Shown: piece after piece, positions 1 to 5,294 of the stretch
How positions within the stretch are numbered: position 1 is the first letter of the stretch
Layout: each line of letters opens with the position of its first letter
Assembly: GCA_029821515.1 (NCBI GenBank)
Contig: JALGTD010000074.1
Coordinates: 1 to 7,238, forward strand
Origin: Candidatus Zipacnadia bacterium
GTDB taxonomy: Bacteria > Armatimonadota > Zipacnadia > Zipacnadales > Zipacnadaceae
Direction of reading: 5' to 3'
Length of the DNA: 7,238 nt
The notes under the pieces: generated by a model
Told to the model about the DNA's origin: nothing
What the model saw: only the letters and a program-made list of their open reading frames with translations
The model's database searches: none
Position numbers and translations under genes: made by a program

Positions 1-894
1 TTAGCCTGCACTCTGCTCTATAGCTGAATTGATTTGGTTCTTCATCTCCACGGTTGCAGCCTGGGCCGCCTGCGCAAATTCAGTGGGCGGCAGATTCCTC
101 TTCTCGTAGGCGAAGATGATGCCGCGCGAGGAGTTGACAATGGCACCCAGCCCGCGCTCATCGAAGGCCGCGGCCACGTCCTGGGCGGTTGCGCCCTGCG
201 CGCCGTAGCCAGGGACGAGGAAGGGTGTCTGCGGCAACCGGGCGCGCAATTCGGCGAGCTGTTCCGGATAGGTGGCGCCGACCACCGCGCCCACCGACGA
301 GTAGCCGTACTCGCCGATCAACTCGGCTCCCCAACGTGCCACCAGGTCAGCCATCTGCTCATAGACCAGTTTCCCGCTATCACTCAGCCGCAGGTCCTGC
401 AGTTCACCAGACGAGGGGTTGGAGGTCTTGGTCAGCACAAACAGTCCGCGCGCTTCTGCCGCCGCAGTCTTGACGAAGGGGATCACCCCGTTGCTGCCCA
501 GATAAGGATTGACGGTGATAGCGTCTACCGGCGCGTCGTCGCGCAGATAGGCCCGGGCGTAGGCGTCGGCGGTCGAGCCGATGTCGTTGCGCTTGCCGTC
601 GAGTATGACCAGCAATCCCGCCTGCCGGGCATAGCGCATTACCGACCAGAGTACCGGCGACGCTGCCTCACGCAATGCCTCAAAGTAAGCTGCTTGCGGT
701 TTTACCGCAATGCAGTGCTCGGCCACAGCGTCAATAATCCCGCAGCAAAACCGCTCGACCGCTTCGCCGAGCCTGTTGCCTTCGAGCAAGTGCGTGGGCA
801 GGCGGTCTGGGTTGGGGTCCAGTCCGACACAGACACGGCTGCCCTTGTCCAGGACAGCCGCAGATAGTCTATCGGCAAAGTTATCAGCTTTCAC
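1..894 (-). CDS. pyrF: Orotidine 5'-phosphate decarboxylase, type 2 (PyrF)
   Basis: Decarboxylates orotidine 5'-phosphate to UMP, the last step of de novo pyrimidine synthesis, in the cytoplasm. The 297-residue product has the family landmarks in order: VCVGLDPNPD (21-30) with Asp26, VKPQAAYFE with Lys65, the catalytic LDGKRND block (Asp99, Lys101, Asp104), VVGATYPE (204-211), the VPGYGAQG phosphate loop (227-234) and NSSRGI with the phosphate-gripping Arg257. The length and the GSTADAYA motif fit the longer type-2 subfamily, not the roughly 230-residue E. coli type. I place the start at the GTG at 894 because GGAGGG lies 4 bases upstream of it. An in-frame TTG at 954 would add 20 residues, but it lies inside the -35 box of a strong promoter, so the added residues would not be in the mRNA. 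It is complete, ends at base 1 of the window, and lies 103 bases downstream of larA with its own promoter. Confidence 0.96.
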   Translation of the reverse strand: MKADNFADRLSAAVLDKGSRVCVGLDPNPDRLPTHLLEGNRLGEAVERFCCGIIDAVAEHCIAVKPQAAYFEALREAASPVLWSVMRYARQAGLLVILDGKRNDIGSTADAYARAYLRDDAPVDAITVNPYLGSNGVIPFVKTAAAEARGLFVLTKTSNPSSGELQDLRLSDSGKLVYEQMADLVARWGAELIGEYGYSSVGAVVGATYPEQLAELRARLPQTPFLVPGYGAQGATAQDVAAAFDERGLGAIVNSSRGIIFAYEKRNLPPTEFAQAAQAATVEMKNQINSAIEQSAG

Positions 895-898
895 GGTT

Positions 899-904
899 CC
901 CTCC
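899..904 (-). promoter_or_regulatory. Ribosome binding site that sets the pyrF start
   Basis: Reads GGAGGG on the minus strand, 4 bases before the GTG at 894. It favours that GTG over the upstream in-frame TTG at 954. Confidence 0.85.
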
Positions 905-924
905 GCATAACTGGATTTGGTTTG

Positions 925-954
925 ATTATAGCCTGCCAGACTGGCCTTCGTCAA
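925..954 (-). promoter_or_regulatory. Sigma-70-type promoter of pyrF
   Basis: On the minus strand TTGACG (954 to 949) is followed after 18 bases by a perfect TATAAT (930 to 925). Transcription would start near 918, giving a leader of about 24 bases that holds the GGAGGG site and little else. This leaves no room for a long attenuator or riboswitch in the pyrF leader. Confidence 0.8.
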
Positions 955-997
955 TGCGGAGCGCTCAACGTGGGCCGACCATCATAGGATTCCCCAG

Positions 998-2338
998 CTA
1001 CCATTGATACAACGCACGGCACTCCTCCTTCATCTGGGACACACTCATCCTGCCCACGCGGTCCGAGGCCAGGCAGGGCATCACATAGGGCCCCTCGGGA
1101 ACGACTGCTACGGTGGCGTCAGGGCCGTGCTCGGCCAGTGCTCGCTCCAGCCCCACCTCCACGCTGCTTACCGGTTCCACGAAAAGCTGGCGCTGTTGCT
1201 CAGAGGGGATGCCGGTCGAATAGTTGTATATCTTATGTTCACGCAAAATCTTCTCGAACTGGTGCAGCGCCCACTGGTCAATATGATTCTCGTCCGTGGC
1301 CAGGGCATGTTTGACGTACTCGTGGGGGTCGTCCACACTCAGCATCAGCTCGATGTATTCTTCATTGCCGATACCCTCGGCGTTCTCCTGGCAGATGATG
1401 ATGGTGCCGCCGGAGCAGGTGATTTGCGCGGCGGCGGTGGCGGCCTTGATGGCCTGGTAGAAGGTCAGGTCCAGCGGATAGCCGGCATTGGAAGTAATGG
1501 TGATGTCAACTGGCTCGTCCAGGACGATTTTGGACTGCTGCTCGGCAAGCGCCATGGCCGCAAACGGTGCCTCCGCCAGATGGCCGCAGAATATCCCGGT
1601 CAGCTCCCGTTGCTCGTTGAGGGTGCAATTGACCGTGAAGTCAGCACCTCCCGCCAGCCGCGCGACGTGCCAGGCCGCGGCGTCGGCCACATTTGTGCCA
1701 ATATTTCCGGTGATGGCGGCGGGATCTTCAATGATTTGGGGGCTATGAAACCCCAGGATAGTATCGGTCGCTGCAAGTCCCGGACAGATTGCTTTCCGCC
1801 CGCCGGAGTAGCCAGCAAACAGGTGGGGCTCAACCAATGAGACCAGAATCTTCAGGTCTGCCTCGACATAGCGACGGTCGATCAATACGGGTATTTCACC
1901 CGGGGTTGTGCCTATGTTCACGTGAGAGGCGTGGTCGCGGGCCTGGTGGCTTGCGACATGATAATTGGCCGCAATTTCTCGCCCCAGCATTGCCACCACT
2001 TCTGCCTCGGTGGCCACCCGGTGCAGCCCGGTTGCTACCAGGATTAGAATATCGTCGCGCCTCAGCCCGGCGCTTTCCAGTACCGCCAGAAGGGGGTGAA
2101 CTAGCAGTTCATTGGGCACCGGCCGGGTGACATCGGATATCACAATGCAGGCGTCACGACGCCCCGTAGCTAGCTCGGCCAGAGGCGGGGTGCCTATTGG
2201 TTCACGCAGGCCCTGCTGAAGCTGCTTGCCCGGCTCGGTTAGTTGGGGAGCTGGATTGAGGTGCAGGATCTGAACGTTGGGGGCGTCGGGTAGCTTAATG
2301 TCGAGGCCCTCGCGCCCGTACCTCATCTTCACTGTCAT
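998..2338 (-). CDS. larA: LarA-family nickel-pincer racemase (lactate racemase homologue)
   Basis: A 446-residue member of the lactate racemase LarA family (DUF2088 N-terminal domain plus C-terminal domain). These enzymes interconvert the stereoisomers of 2-hydroxy acids through hydride transfer to a nickel-pincer nucleotide bound to lysine. All residues known from Lactiplantibacillus plantarum LarA have counterparts at nearly the same numbers: Asp69 and Arg72 in SDVTRP, His106 in ATGLHR, His172 in VEPHLFAGYSGG, Lys182 in GGRKA (cofactor attachment), His198 in GFHSP (nickel ligand) and Lys298 in YQAIKA. The enzyme is therefore probably active, but the substrate cannot be read from the sequence; family members also act on malate, phenyllactate and others. 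The ATG at 2338 has GAGGA 7 bases upstream. No larB, larC or larE lies in this window. The gene is divergent from yjbQ and has a consensus promoter. Confidence 0.92.
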   Translation of the reverse strand: MTVKMRYGREGLDIKLPDAPNVQILHLNPAPQLTEPGKQLQQGLREPIGTPPLAELATGRRDACIVISDVTRPVPNELLVHPLLAVLESAGLRRDDILILVATGLHRVATEAEVVAMLGREIAANYHVASHQARDHASHVNIGTTPGEIPVLIDRRYVEADLKILVSLVEPHLFAGYSGGRKAICPGLAATDTILGFHSPQIIEDPAAITGNIGTNVADAAAWHVARLAGGADFTVNCTLNEQRELTGIFCGHLAEAPFAAMALAEQQSKIVLDEPVDITITSNAGYPLDLTFYQAIKAATAAAQITCSGGTIIICQENAEGIGNEEYIELMLSVDDPHEYVKHALATDENHIDQWALHQFEKILREHKIYNYSTGIPSEQQRQLFVEPVSSVEVGLERALAEHGPDATVAVVPEGPYVMPCLASDRVGRMSVSQMKEECRALYQW

Positions 2339-2376
2339 TTATAAATCCTCGCCAGTCGTGCTCAATTGTGGAGTTT

Positions 2377-2405
2377 ATTCTAGTCTCGCCACCGGCGGCT
2401 GTCAA
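2377..2405 (-). promoter_or_regulatory. Sigma-70-type promoter of larA
   Basis: On the minus strand a perfect TTGACA (2405 to 2400) is followed after exactly 17 bases by TAGAAT (2382 to 2377), one base off consensus. The start of transcription would be near 2370, leaving a leader of about 32 bases with the GAGGA ribosome site at 2350-2346. Confidence 0.8.
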
Positions 2406-2478
2406 TAAACTGATATCGCGCCGCCTGGGGAAGGGCGCCTTCGGTGCAGTAGCGAAAGGGTGGGCAGGGATCCTTTAT

Positions 2479-2485
2479 AGGAGGG
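2479..2485 (+). promoter_or_regulatory. Ribosome binding site that sets the yjbQ start
   Basis: AGGAGGG ends 5 bases before the ATG at 2491. It is the strongest Shine-Dalgarno match in the gap and rules against the longer upstream reading of this frame. Confidence 0.85.
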
Positions 2486-2490
2486 ATGAT

Positions 2491-2904
2491 ATGAAATTCA
2501 ACACCGAGTACCTGTGGTTCAATACCGACCGGAAGCGCGACTACGTCAATATCACCGGCGAGGTAGCCGATGCAGTCGCCGAGAGTGGAGTAGAGGAGGG
2601 GATGGTGCTGGTCTCAGCGATGCATATCACTGCCGGCGTCTATGTCAACGATGCCGAGTCCGGGCTGATTCAGGATATTGACGAGTGGCTGGAGGAGTTG
2701 GCCCCGTTTGATCCTGACTATCGCCACCATCGCACCGGCGAGACTAATGGCGACGCCCACTTGAAGAGTCTGCTTATTCACCACGAGGTCATCGTCCCGA
2801 TTACCGAGGGGCAGCTTGACTTAGGCCCGTGGCAGCAGATTCATTACGCCGAGTTCGACGGCCAGCGCCGTAAGCGTGTGATCATCAAGGTGATGGGCGA
2901 GTAG
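2491..2904 (+). CDS. yjbQ: YjbQ/UPF0047 family protein (secondary thiamine-phosphate synthase-like)
   Basis: A 137-residue protein of the UPF0047/YjbQ family (PF01894), whose E. coli member shows weak thiamine-phosphate synthase activity; its main cellular role is unsettled. Family marks are HITAGVYVND (45-54), the His-rich YRHHRTGETNGDAHLKSLL segment (78-96), which supplies the likely metal or active-site residues, and GQLDLGPWQQIHYAEFDG (107-124) near the end. The length equals a normal full-length member. I use the ATG at 2491 because AGGAGGG (2479-2485) sits 5 bases upstream and homology begins there. The reading frame stays open back to 2368, but that part overlaps the larA promoter and looks non-coding. 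It is the only plus-strand gene. It diverges from larA and converges on the HNH-like gene with a 17-base gap. No clear promoter was found between 2406 and 2478. Confidence 0.93.
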   Translation: MKFNTEYLWFNTDRKRDYVNITGEVADAVAESGVEEGMVLVSAMHITAGVYVNDAESGLIQDIDEWLEELAPFDPDYRHHRTGETNGDAHLKSLLIHHEVIVPITEGQLDLGPWQQIHYAEFDGQRRKRVIIKVMGE

Positions 2905-2921
2905 CTCGACTGGCCCTTAGG

Positions 2922-3239
2922 TTAGCTGCCGGCTGTTGCCAGGGCGAGCCTGCGCCGCTCGGCGATAGGTTCGGTTGAGCGGCTGGTTGCCACGGCATGC
3001 TCATAGCAGTGACTGCACAGCACCTGACAGTTGCCGATCGTCCCCGGACCGGTAGGTTCGATGTGGACGGCCCGCCAGCCGTCACGGGCAAGCTCGTCCT
3101 GCGCCGTCCAGCGCAGAATCTGTCGACACCGGCCTTCGTCATCGCTGTGGTGCGGACAGTTCGGATCGGTGCACTGGCAGCGGTGCTGGCTGAGTTCATA
3201 GGCCTCGCGAATCACTGTGTGCGAAAATTCGTGTTGCAT
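2922..3239 (-). CDS. Small HNH-nuclease-like zinc-binding protein
   Basis: A 105-residue protein with an HNH-type layout. After a helical start (IREAYELSQHR) comes a Cys/His cluster, CQCTDPNCPHH (21-31), with Cys38 nearby. Then follow AVHIEPTGPGTIGN (His59, Asn70) and VLCSHCYEHA (Cys75, Cys78, His81). In HNH enzymes the corresponding parts are zinc cysteines, a catalytic His, a structural Asn and a terminal CxxCH. Here the residue directly after the last Cys is Tyr79, not His, and the first cysteines are spaced CxC-x4-C, so catalysis is uncertain; it may be a DNA- or RNA-binding zinc protein. The ATG at 3239 has a purine-rich GTGGGGG run 7 bases upstream. The upstream region is AT-rich, with TATACA near 3269-3264 as a weak -10 candidate. 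The gene converges on yjbQ. Confidence 0.7.
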   Translation of the reverse strand: MQHEFSHTVIREAYELSQHRCQCTDPNCPHHSDDEGRCRQILRWTAQDELARDGWRAVHIEPTGPGTIGNCQVLCSHCYEHAVATSRSTEPIAERRRLALATAGS

Positions 3240-3357
3240 AGTATATCCCCCACTTCAAGGTACCCTATGTATACCCTAAAGATATAGTAAACTAAACGTA
3301 ACGTGAGAGGTGAAGCTGGGGAGATATAAACAGGAAAGTAGGAACTGTCACGAGATA

Positions 3358-3382
3358 GGTAGGAGCGGTATTCCTGTCGCGA
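3358..3382 (+). repeat. Hairpin repeat unit, GGTAGGAG family, copy 1
   Basis: Begins GGTAGGAG and forms the stem GCGGTA / TGTCGC around a TTCC loop (two G-T wobbles), ending CGCGA. It matches the reverse complement of 5662-5686 at 22 of 25 positions. Confidence 0.8.
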
Positions 3383-3387
3383 GCCTT

Positions 3388-3413
3388 GGTAGAACAGGCA
3401 TCCCGCCTGTCGC
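3388..3413 (+). repeat. Hairpin repeat unit, GGTAG family, diverged copy
   Basis: Begins GGTAG, exactly 30 bases after copy 1 begins, and forms a perfect 6-bp stem ACAGGC / GCCTGT around ATCCC (3394-3410), followed by CGC as in copy 1. The stem sequence differs but the layout is the same, so I group it with the family. Confidence 0.55.
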
Positions 3414-3432
3414 TGTTAGCTACCCTCCTCTG

Positions 3433-3455
3433 TGGGAGGACACTCTTGCTCCGAC
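3433..3455 (+). repeat. Hairpin repeat unit, degenerate third copy
   Basis: Reads TGGGAGGACACTCTTGCTCC, then GAC. It aligns with the 5620-5644 unit with small gaps (GGAGG, ACA, CTTG, CCGA shared). It also takes part in a CCTCC / GGAGG hairpin (3424-3428 with 3435-3439). Confidence 0.45.
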
Positions 3456-3459
3456 CCTG

Positions 3460-3515
3460 TCCGCCGTAGCCTTCCCGTCCGCCATAGCTTTAGCGGAGGA
3501 GAAAGCGAAGGCGGG
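3460..3515. repeat. Nested TCCGCC palindrome, long form, copy 1
   Basis: 56 bases. The outer arms TCCGCCGTAGCCTT and GCGAAGGCGG match the short copy at 5220-5245. A 30-base insert between them starts with another copy of the left half (TCCGCCATAGCTTTAGCG), which pairs TCCGC with GCGGA. It matches 4547-4602 at 52 of 56 positions. Confidence 0.85.
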
Positions 3516-3546
3516 TCGCCGTCGGCTACTGCAAGCGCTTCTCTTT

Positions 3547-3560
3547 GCTATTGCGCTACC
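3547..3560. repeat. Possible degenerate copy of the post-stop element
   Basis: GCTATTGCGCTACC matches GCTGTTGCGCTGCC (5261-5274) at 12 of 14 bases. It lies 5 bases past the stop codon of the aldo/keto reductase, the same place as the two full copies hold for their genes. It is too short to be certain. Confidence 0.35.
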
Positions 3561-3565
3561 TCTGG

Positions 3566-4507
3566 CTATTCGGAAAAGAGCGGTTCCGTCTCGGCGGCGC
3601 GCCGGGTAAGTTGTTCGTGCTCAGCTTCGGTTAGCTGCCGGCAGTGCTGCGTGGCCACCAGCGCCCGCCGGAACAGCCGCATGCTCGCCGAGGGCACTAT
3701 GGTCGTCACCGGTAGCGCCAGTGCGTACCACACCGCCAGCGAAATCTCCTCATTGGTGTTCAGCGGCTTGTACCAGCACTTGGGGTAGCGCTTCGGCTCA
3801 CCTTCCCGGCGGAGGCGTTCCGCTATCGGCTTGATAGCCAGCACCCCAACGCCCCGCCGGTTGGCTTCCTGGAGCAGTTCAGTACCGAATCCGTGATGTT
3901 GCAAAGTGAAGCTTATGGGGAACATAACCGTATCAAAGGTAAATTCGTCCAGAGCGGCCAGCAGGTTGTTGGGGTTGTGACCGGTGATTCCCAAAAAACG
4001 GACCAGCCCCTCGGCGCGAGCCTCCTGGAAGGCCTCCAGGGCACCGCCGGGGCCCAGCGCCTGTTTGCGCTCTTCGGGATCATCCAAACCGTGCATCTGG
4101 TACAGGTCTATGTGGTCGGTCTGCAGCCGCTCCAGCGAGCGGTGCAGCTCTTCCGTTGCTCCAGCGCGGTCGCGCTTGGTCGTCTTACAGCCAATGAAGA
4201 CCTGCTCGCGGCGGCCGGCCAGCGCCTTGCCGAACAGCACCTCACAGTCACCGTAGGTTGGCGCAGCGTCAATGTGGTTGACACCAGCGGCGAGCGCCTC
4301 ATCCATAAGCTGGTTGACGTCTTCTTGCGACTCCCTGGTGATTGTCATTCCCCCCAGGGTAATCACCGAAGAGTGGTGTCCGGTCCGGCCCAGTGGACGA
4401 TGGGGCACAGTCCCTGGTTCGGTAGACACGGCTGCCTCCAGATTAGATGCCATAAGCAGTCCTCCTATCCCGGCGGCGGCCCGGCGCACAAATTCACGAC
4501 GATCCAT
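3566..4507 (-). CDS. Aldo/keto reductase with Tat signal peptide
   Basis: A 313-residue aldo/keto reductase, an NAD(P)H-dependent (beta/alpha)8-barrel oxidoreductase. The N-terminus MDRREFVRRAAAGIGGLLMA, followed by a polar Ala-containing stretch, is a twin-arginine signal, so the protein is probably exported folded with its cofactor or held at the membrane. The catalytic tetrad is complete: Asp80 and Tyr85 in NHIDAAPTYG, Lys108 in VFIGCKTT and His139 in LYQMHG. GITGHNP (173-179) lines the barrel, and VPSASMRLFRRAL (271-283) takes the place of the usual cofactor-binding IPG-S-R motif. The substrate is unknown. The start is the ATG at 4507, with AGGAG 8 bases upstream; an in-frame GTG at 4516 overlaps that site and is unlikely. 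The gap to the CBS gene upstream is 189 bases and repeat-filled, with no clear promoter. Confidence 0.92.
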   Translation of the reverse strand: MDRREFVRRAAAGIGGLLMASNLEAAVSTEPGTVPHRPLGRTGHHSSVITLGGMTITRESQEDVNQLMDEALAAGVNHIDAAPTYGDCEVLFGKALAGRREQVFIGCKTTKRDRAGATEELHRSLERLQTDHIDLYQMHGLDDPEERKQALGPGGALEAFQEARAEGLVRFLGITGHNPNNLLAALDEFTFDTVMFPISFTLQHHGFGTELLQEANRRGVGVLAIKPIAERLRREGEPKRYPKCWYKPLNTNEEISLAVWYALALPVTTIVPSASMRLFRRALVATQHCRQLTEAEHEQLTRRAAETEPLFSE

Positions 4508-4515
4508 CGCCCTCA

Positions 4516-4520
4516 CTCCT
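4516..4520 (-). promoter_or_regulatory. Ribosome binding site that sets the aldo/keto reductase start
   Basis: AGGAG on the minus strand, followed by 8 bases and the ATG at 4507. The alternative GTG at 4516 shares its last base with this site and so cannot be its start. Confidence 0.75.
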
Positions 4521-4546
4521 GTCTGTTGCTCTCTGCCTGCACCTTG

Positions 4547-4602
4547 TCCGCTGTAGCTTTCCCGTCCGCCATAGCTTTAGCGGAGGAGGAAGCGAAGGCG
4601 GA
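4547..4602. repeat. Nested TCCGCC palindrome, long form, copy 2
   Basis: 56 bases with four differences from 3460-3515. The fold is a long imperfect stem: TCCGC / GCGGA outside, GCTTTCC / GGAAGC in the middle and TCCGC / GCGGA around a CATAGCTTTA loop. It lies just upstream of the aldo/keto reductase gene and downstream of the CBS gene. Confidence 0.85.
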
Positions 4603-4652
4603 TCCTGCCGCGACATTGCCCCGCCCGCGTTAGGATGTTCCTCTGCTGTCCT

Positions 4653-4684
4653 TGGGCTGGGGTTGCGCTGCTGTTGTGCTGCTG
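4653..4684. repeat. 32-base post-stop element, copy 1
   Basis: It lies 12 bases past the stop codon of the CBS gene and matches 5255-5286 at 29 of 32 positions with no gap. On the minus strand it is rich in CAG and CAA triplets (core GCAGCACAACAGCAGCGCAA). Confidence 0.75.
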
Positions 4685-4696
4685 TCCTGCGACAAG

Positions 4697-5080
4697 TTAC
4701 TCATCGGCCATAGCGGCGATCACGTCCGCCCGGCTCACGATGCCCACCAGGTGCCCCGCGTCGTTGACCACCGGCACACGCTTAATGTTTCGGGCCGCCA
4801 GGTAATTGACAATCTCGCTGACCGGTGTTTCCGGCTTTACCGTAATCACGGTGCGGGTCATAAGCGATTCAACGGGGGCCTCGGCGGGCTTACCCAGTAT
4901 ATCCGCCTCAGTGATTATCCCTATGACCTTCGTCCTGAGACCGGTCGTCTCTCCCTCCGCGACCACGGGCATCCCGCTAATAGCATTTCTGGTCAATAAC
5001 TTAGCAACTTCGCGCACCGTCGCTGAAGCAGTGGTCGTGATAACCCGCTCGGTCATAATGTCTTCGGCTGTCTTTGCCAT
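4697..5080 (-). CDS. Tandem CBS-domain protein
   Basis: A 127-residue protein made of two CBS domains (about 8-63 and 72-124) and little else. CBS pairs bind adenine nucleotides such as AMP, ATP or S-adenosylmethionine and act as cytoplasmic energy or ligand sensors. Each domain opens with a typical segment (AEDIMTERVITTTASATVRE; ESLMTRTVITVKPETPVSEI) and ends with the nucleotide-ribose motif, GIITEAD (54-60) and GIVSRAD (113-119), so both sites look intact. The partner cannot be inferred, as no transporter, channel or enzyme domain is fused. GGAGG (5093-5089) stands 8 bases before the ATG at 5080; a GTG directly before it at 5083 would add one residue and cannot be excluded. A weak promoter candidate is TTGCCG (5130-5125), 16 bases, TAATAA (5108-5103). 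Confidence 0.93.
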   Translation of the reverse strand: MAKTAEDIMTERVITTTASATVREVAKLLTRNAISGMPVVAEGETTGLRTKVIGIITEADILGKPAEAPVESLMTRTVITVKPETPVSEIVNYLAARNIKRVPVVNDAGHLVGIVSRADVIAAMADE

Positions 5081-5183
5081 CACTACTCCCTCCTTTGCTT
5101 ACTTATTAGTCTCCACTTCATTTTCGGCAACAGCTACTCGCCGCCAGTTTATGCCGGTCCGGCGGTGGCTGTCAATTGCCCCG

Positions 5184-5206
5184 CCTGTCCTGAGGTTCTC
5201 GAAGGG
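5184..5206. repeat. Short dispersed-type palindrome (CTTCGAGAACCTCAGG)
   Basis: On the minus strand it reads CTTCGAGAACCTCAGGACAGG, less its last base, with a GAG / CTC core. From memory it resembles short intergenic repeats of the form CTTCGACAAGCTCAGGA seen in many environmental genomes. Only one copy is in this window. Confidence 0.4.
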
Positions 5207-5219
5207 GCCGCCGGCTTTG

Positions 5220-5245
5220 TCCGCCGTAGCCTTGGCGAAGGCGGA
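5220..5245. repeat. TCCGCC palindrome, short form
   Basis: 26 bases: TCCGCC / GGCGGA outer stem, a three-base internal mismatch (GTA against GAA), GCC / GGC inner stem and a TT loop. This is probably the basic unit from which the 56-base nested copies derive. Confidence 0.8.
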
Positions 5246-5254
5246 TGCTGGCTC

Positions 5255-5286
5255 TGGGCTGCTGTTGCGCTGCCGTTGTGCTGCTG
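5255..5286. repeat. 32-base post-stop element, copy 2
   Basis: It lies 8 bases past the stop codon of the 91-residue protein gene, with 29 of 32 bases identical to 4653-4684. It is followed, in the minus-strand direction, by the TCCGCC palindrome at 5245-5220, the same order as at the CBS gene. Confidence 0.75.
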
Positions 5287-5294
5287 CGCTGTGC

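Larger units (their letters stand above)
3240..3565. other. Gene-free stretch packed with palindromic repeats
   Basis: 326 bases without a credible gene. The first part (about 3240-3310) is AT-rich and probably holds the promoter of the HNH-like gene. The rest (3340-3560) holds three successive hairpin units (3358-3382, 3388-3413, 3433-3455), a nested TCCGCC palindrome (3460-3515) and a degenerate copy (3547-3560) of an element that follows the stop codons of two other genes. A plus-strand open frame across 3310-3609 consists mostly of these repeats and has no ribosome site. Confidence 0.75.

Noticed and set aside
1004..1840. Plus-strand open frame opposite larA
   Set aside because: Antisense shadow. 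The larA frame carries all family motifs, and this one is low-complexity and unrecognisable.
2895..2916. Possible hairpin terminator between yjbQ and the HNH-like gene (GGGC, CGAG / CTCG, GCCC)
   Set aside because: The stem is short and interrupted, and no T-run follows on either strand.
2920..2933. 14 bases (GGTTAGCTGCCGGC) shared with 3629-3642
   Set aside because: One copy is at the stop of the HNH-like gene and the other is inside the aldo/keto reductase coding sequence. There is no further similarity around them, so chance is the likely explanation.
3358..3455. CRISPR array
   Set aside because: The repeated units are diverged, self-complementary, unevenly spaced and lack spacers of constant length. 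No cas gene is nearby.
3310..3609. Plus-strand open frame of 99 codons
   Set aside because: It is built mostly of the palindromic repeats, has no ribosome site, runs into the 3' end of the aldo/keto reductase gene on the other strand, and looks like no protein family.
4547..5245. Insertion sequence bounded by the TCCGCC palindromes
   Set aside because: The DNA between the copies is the CBS gene and part of its flanks. There is no transposase and no clear target duplication.
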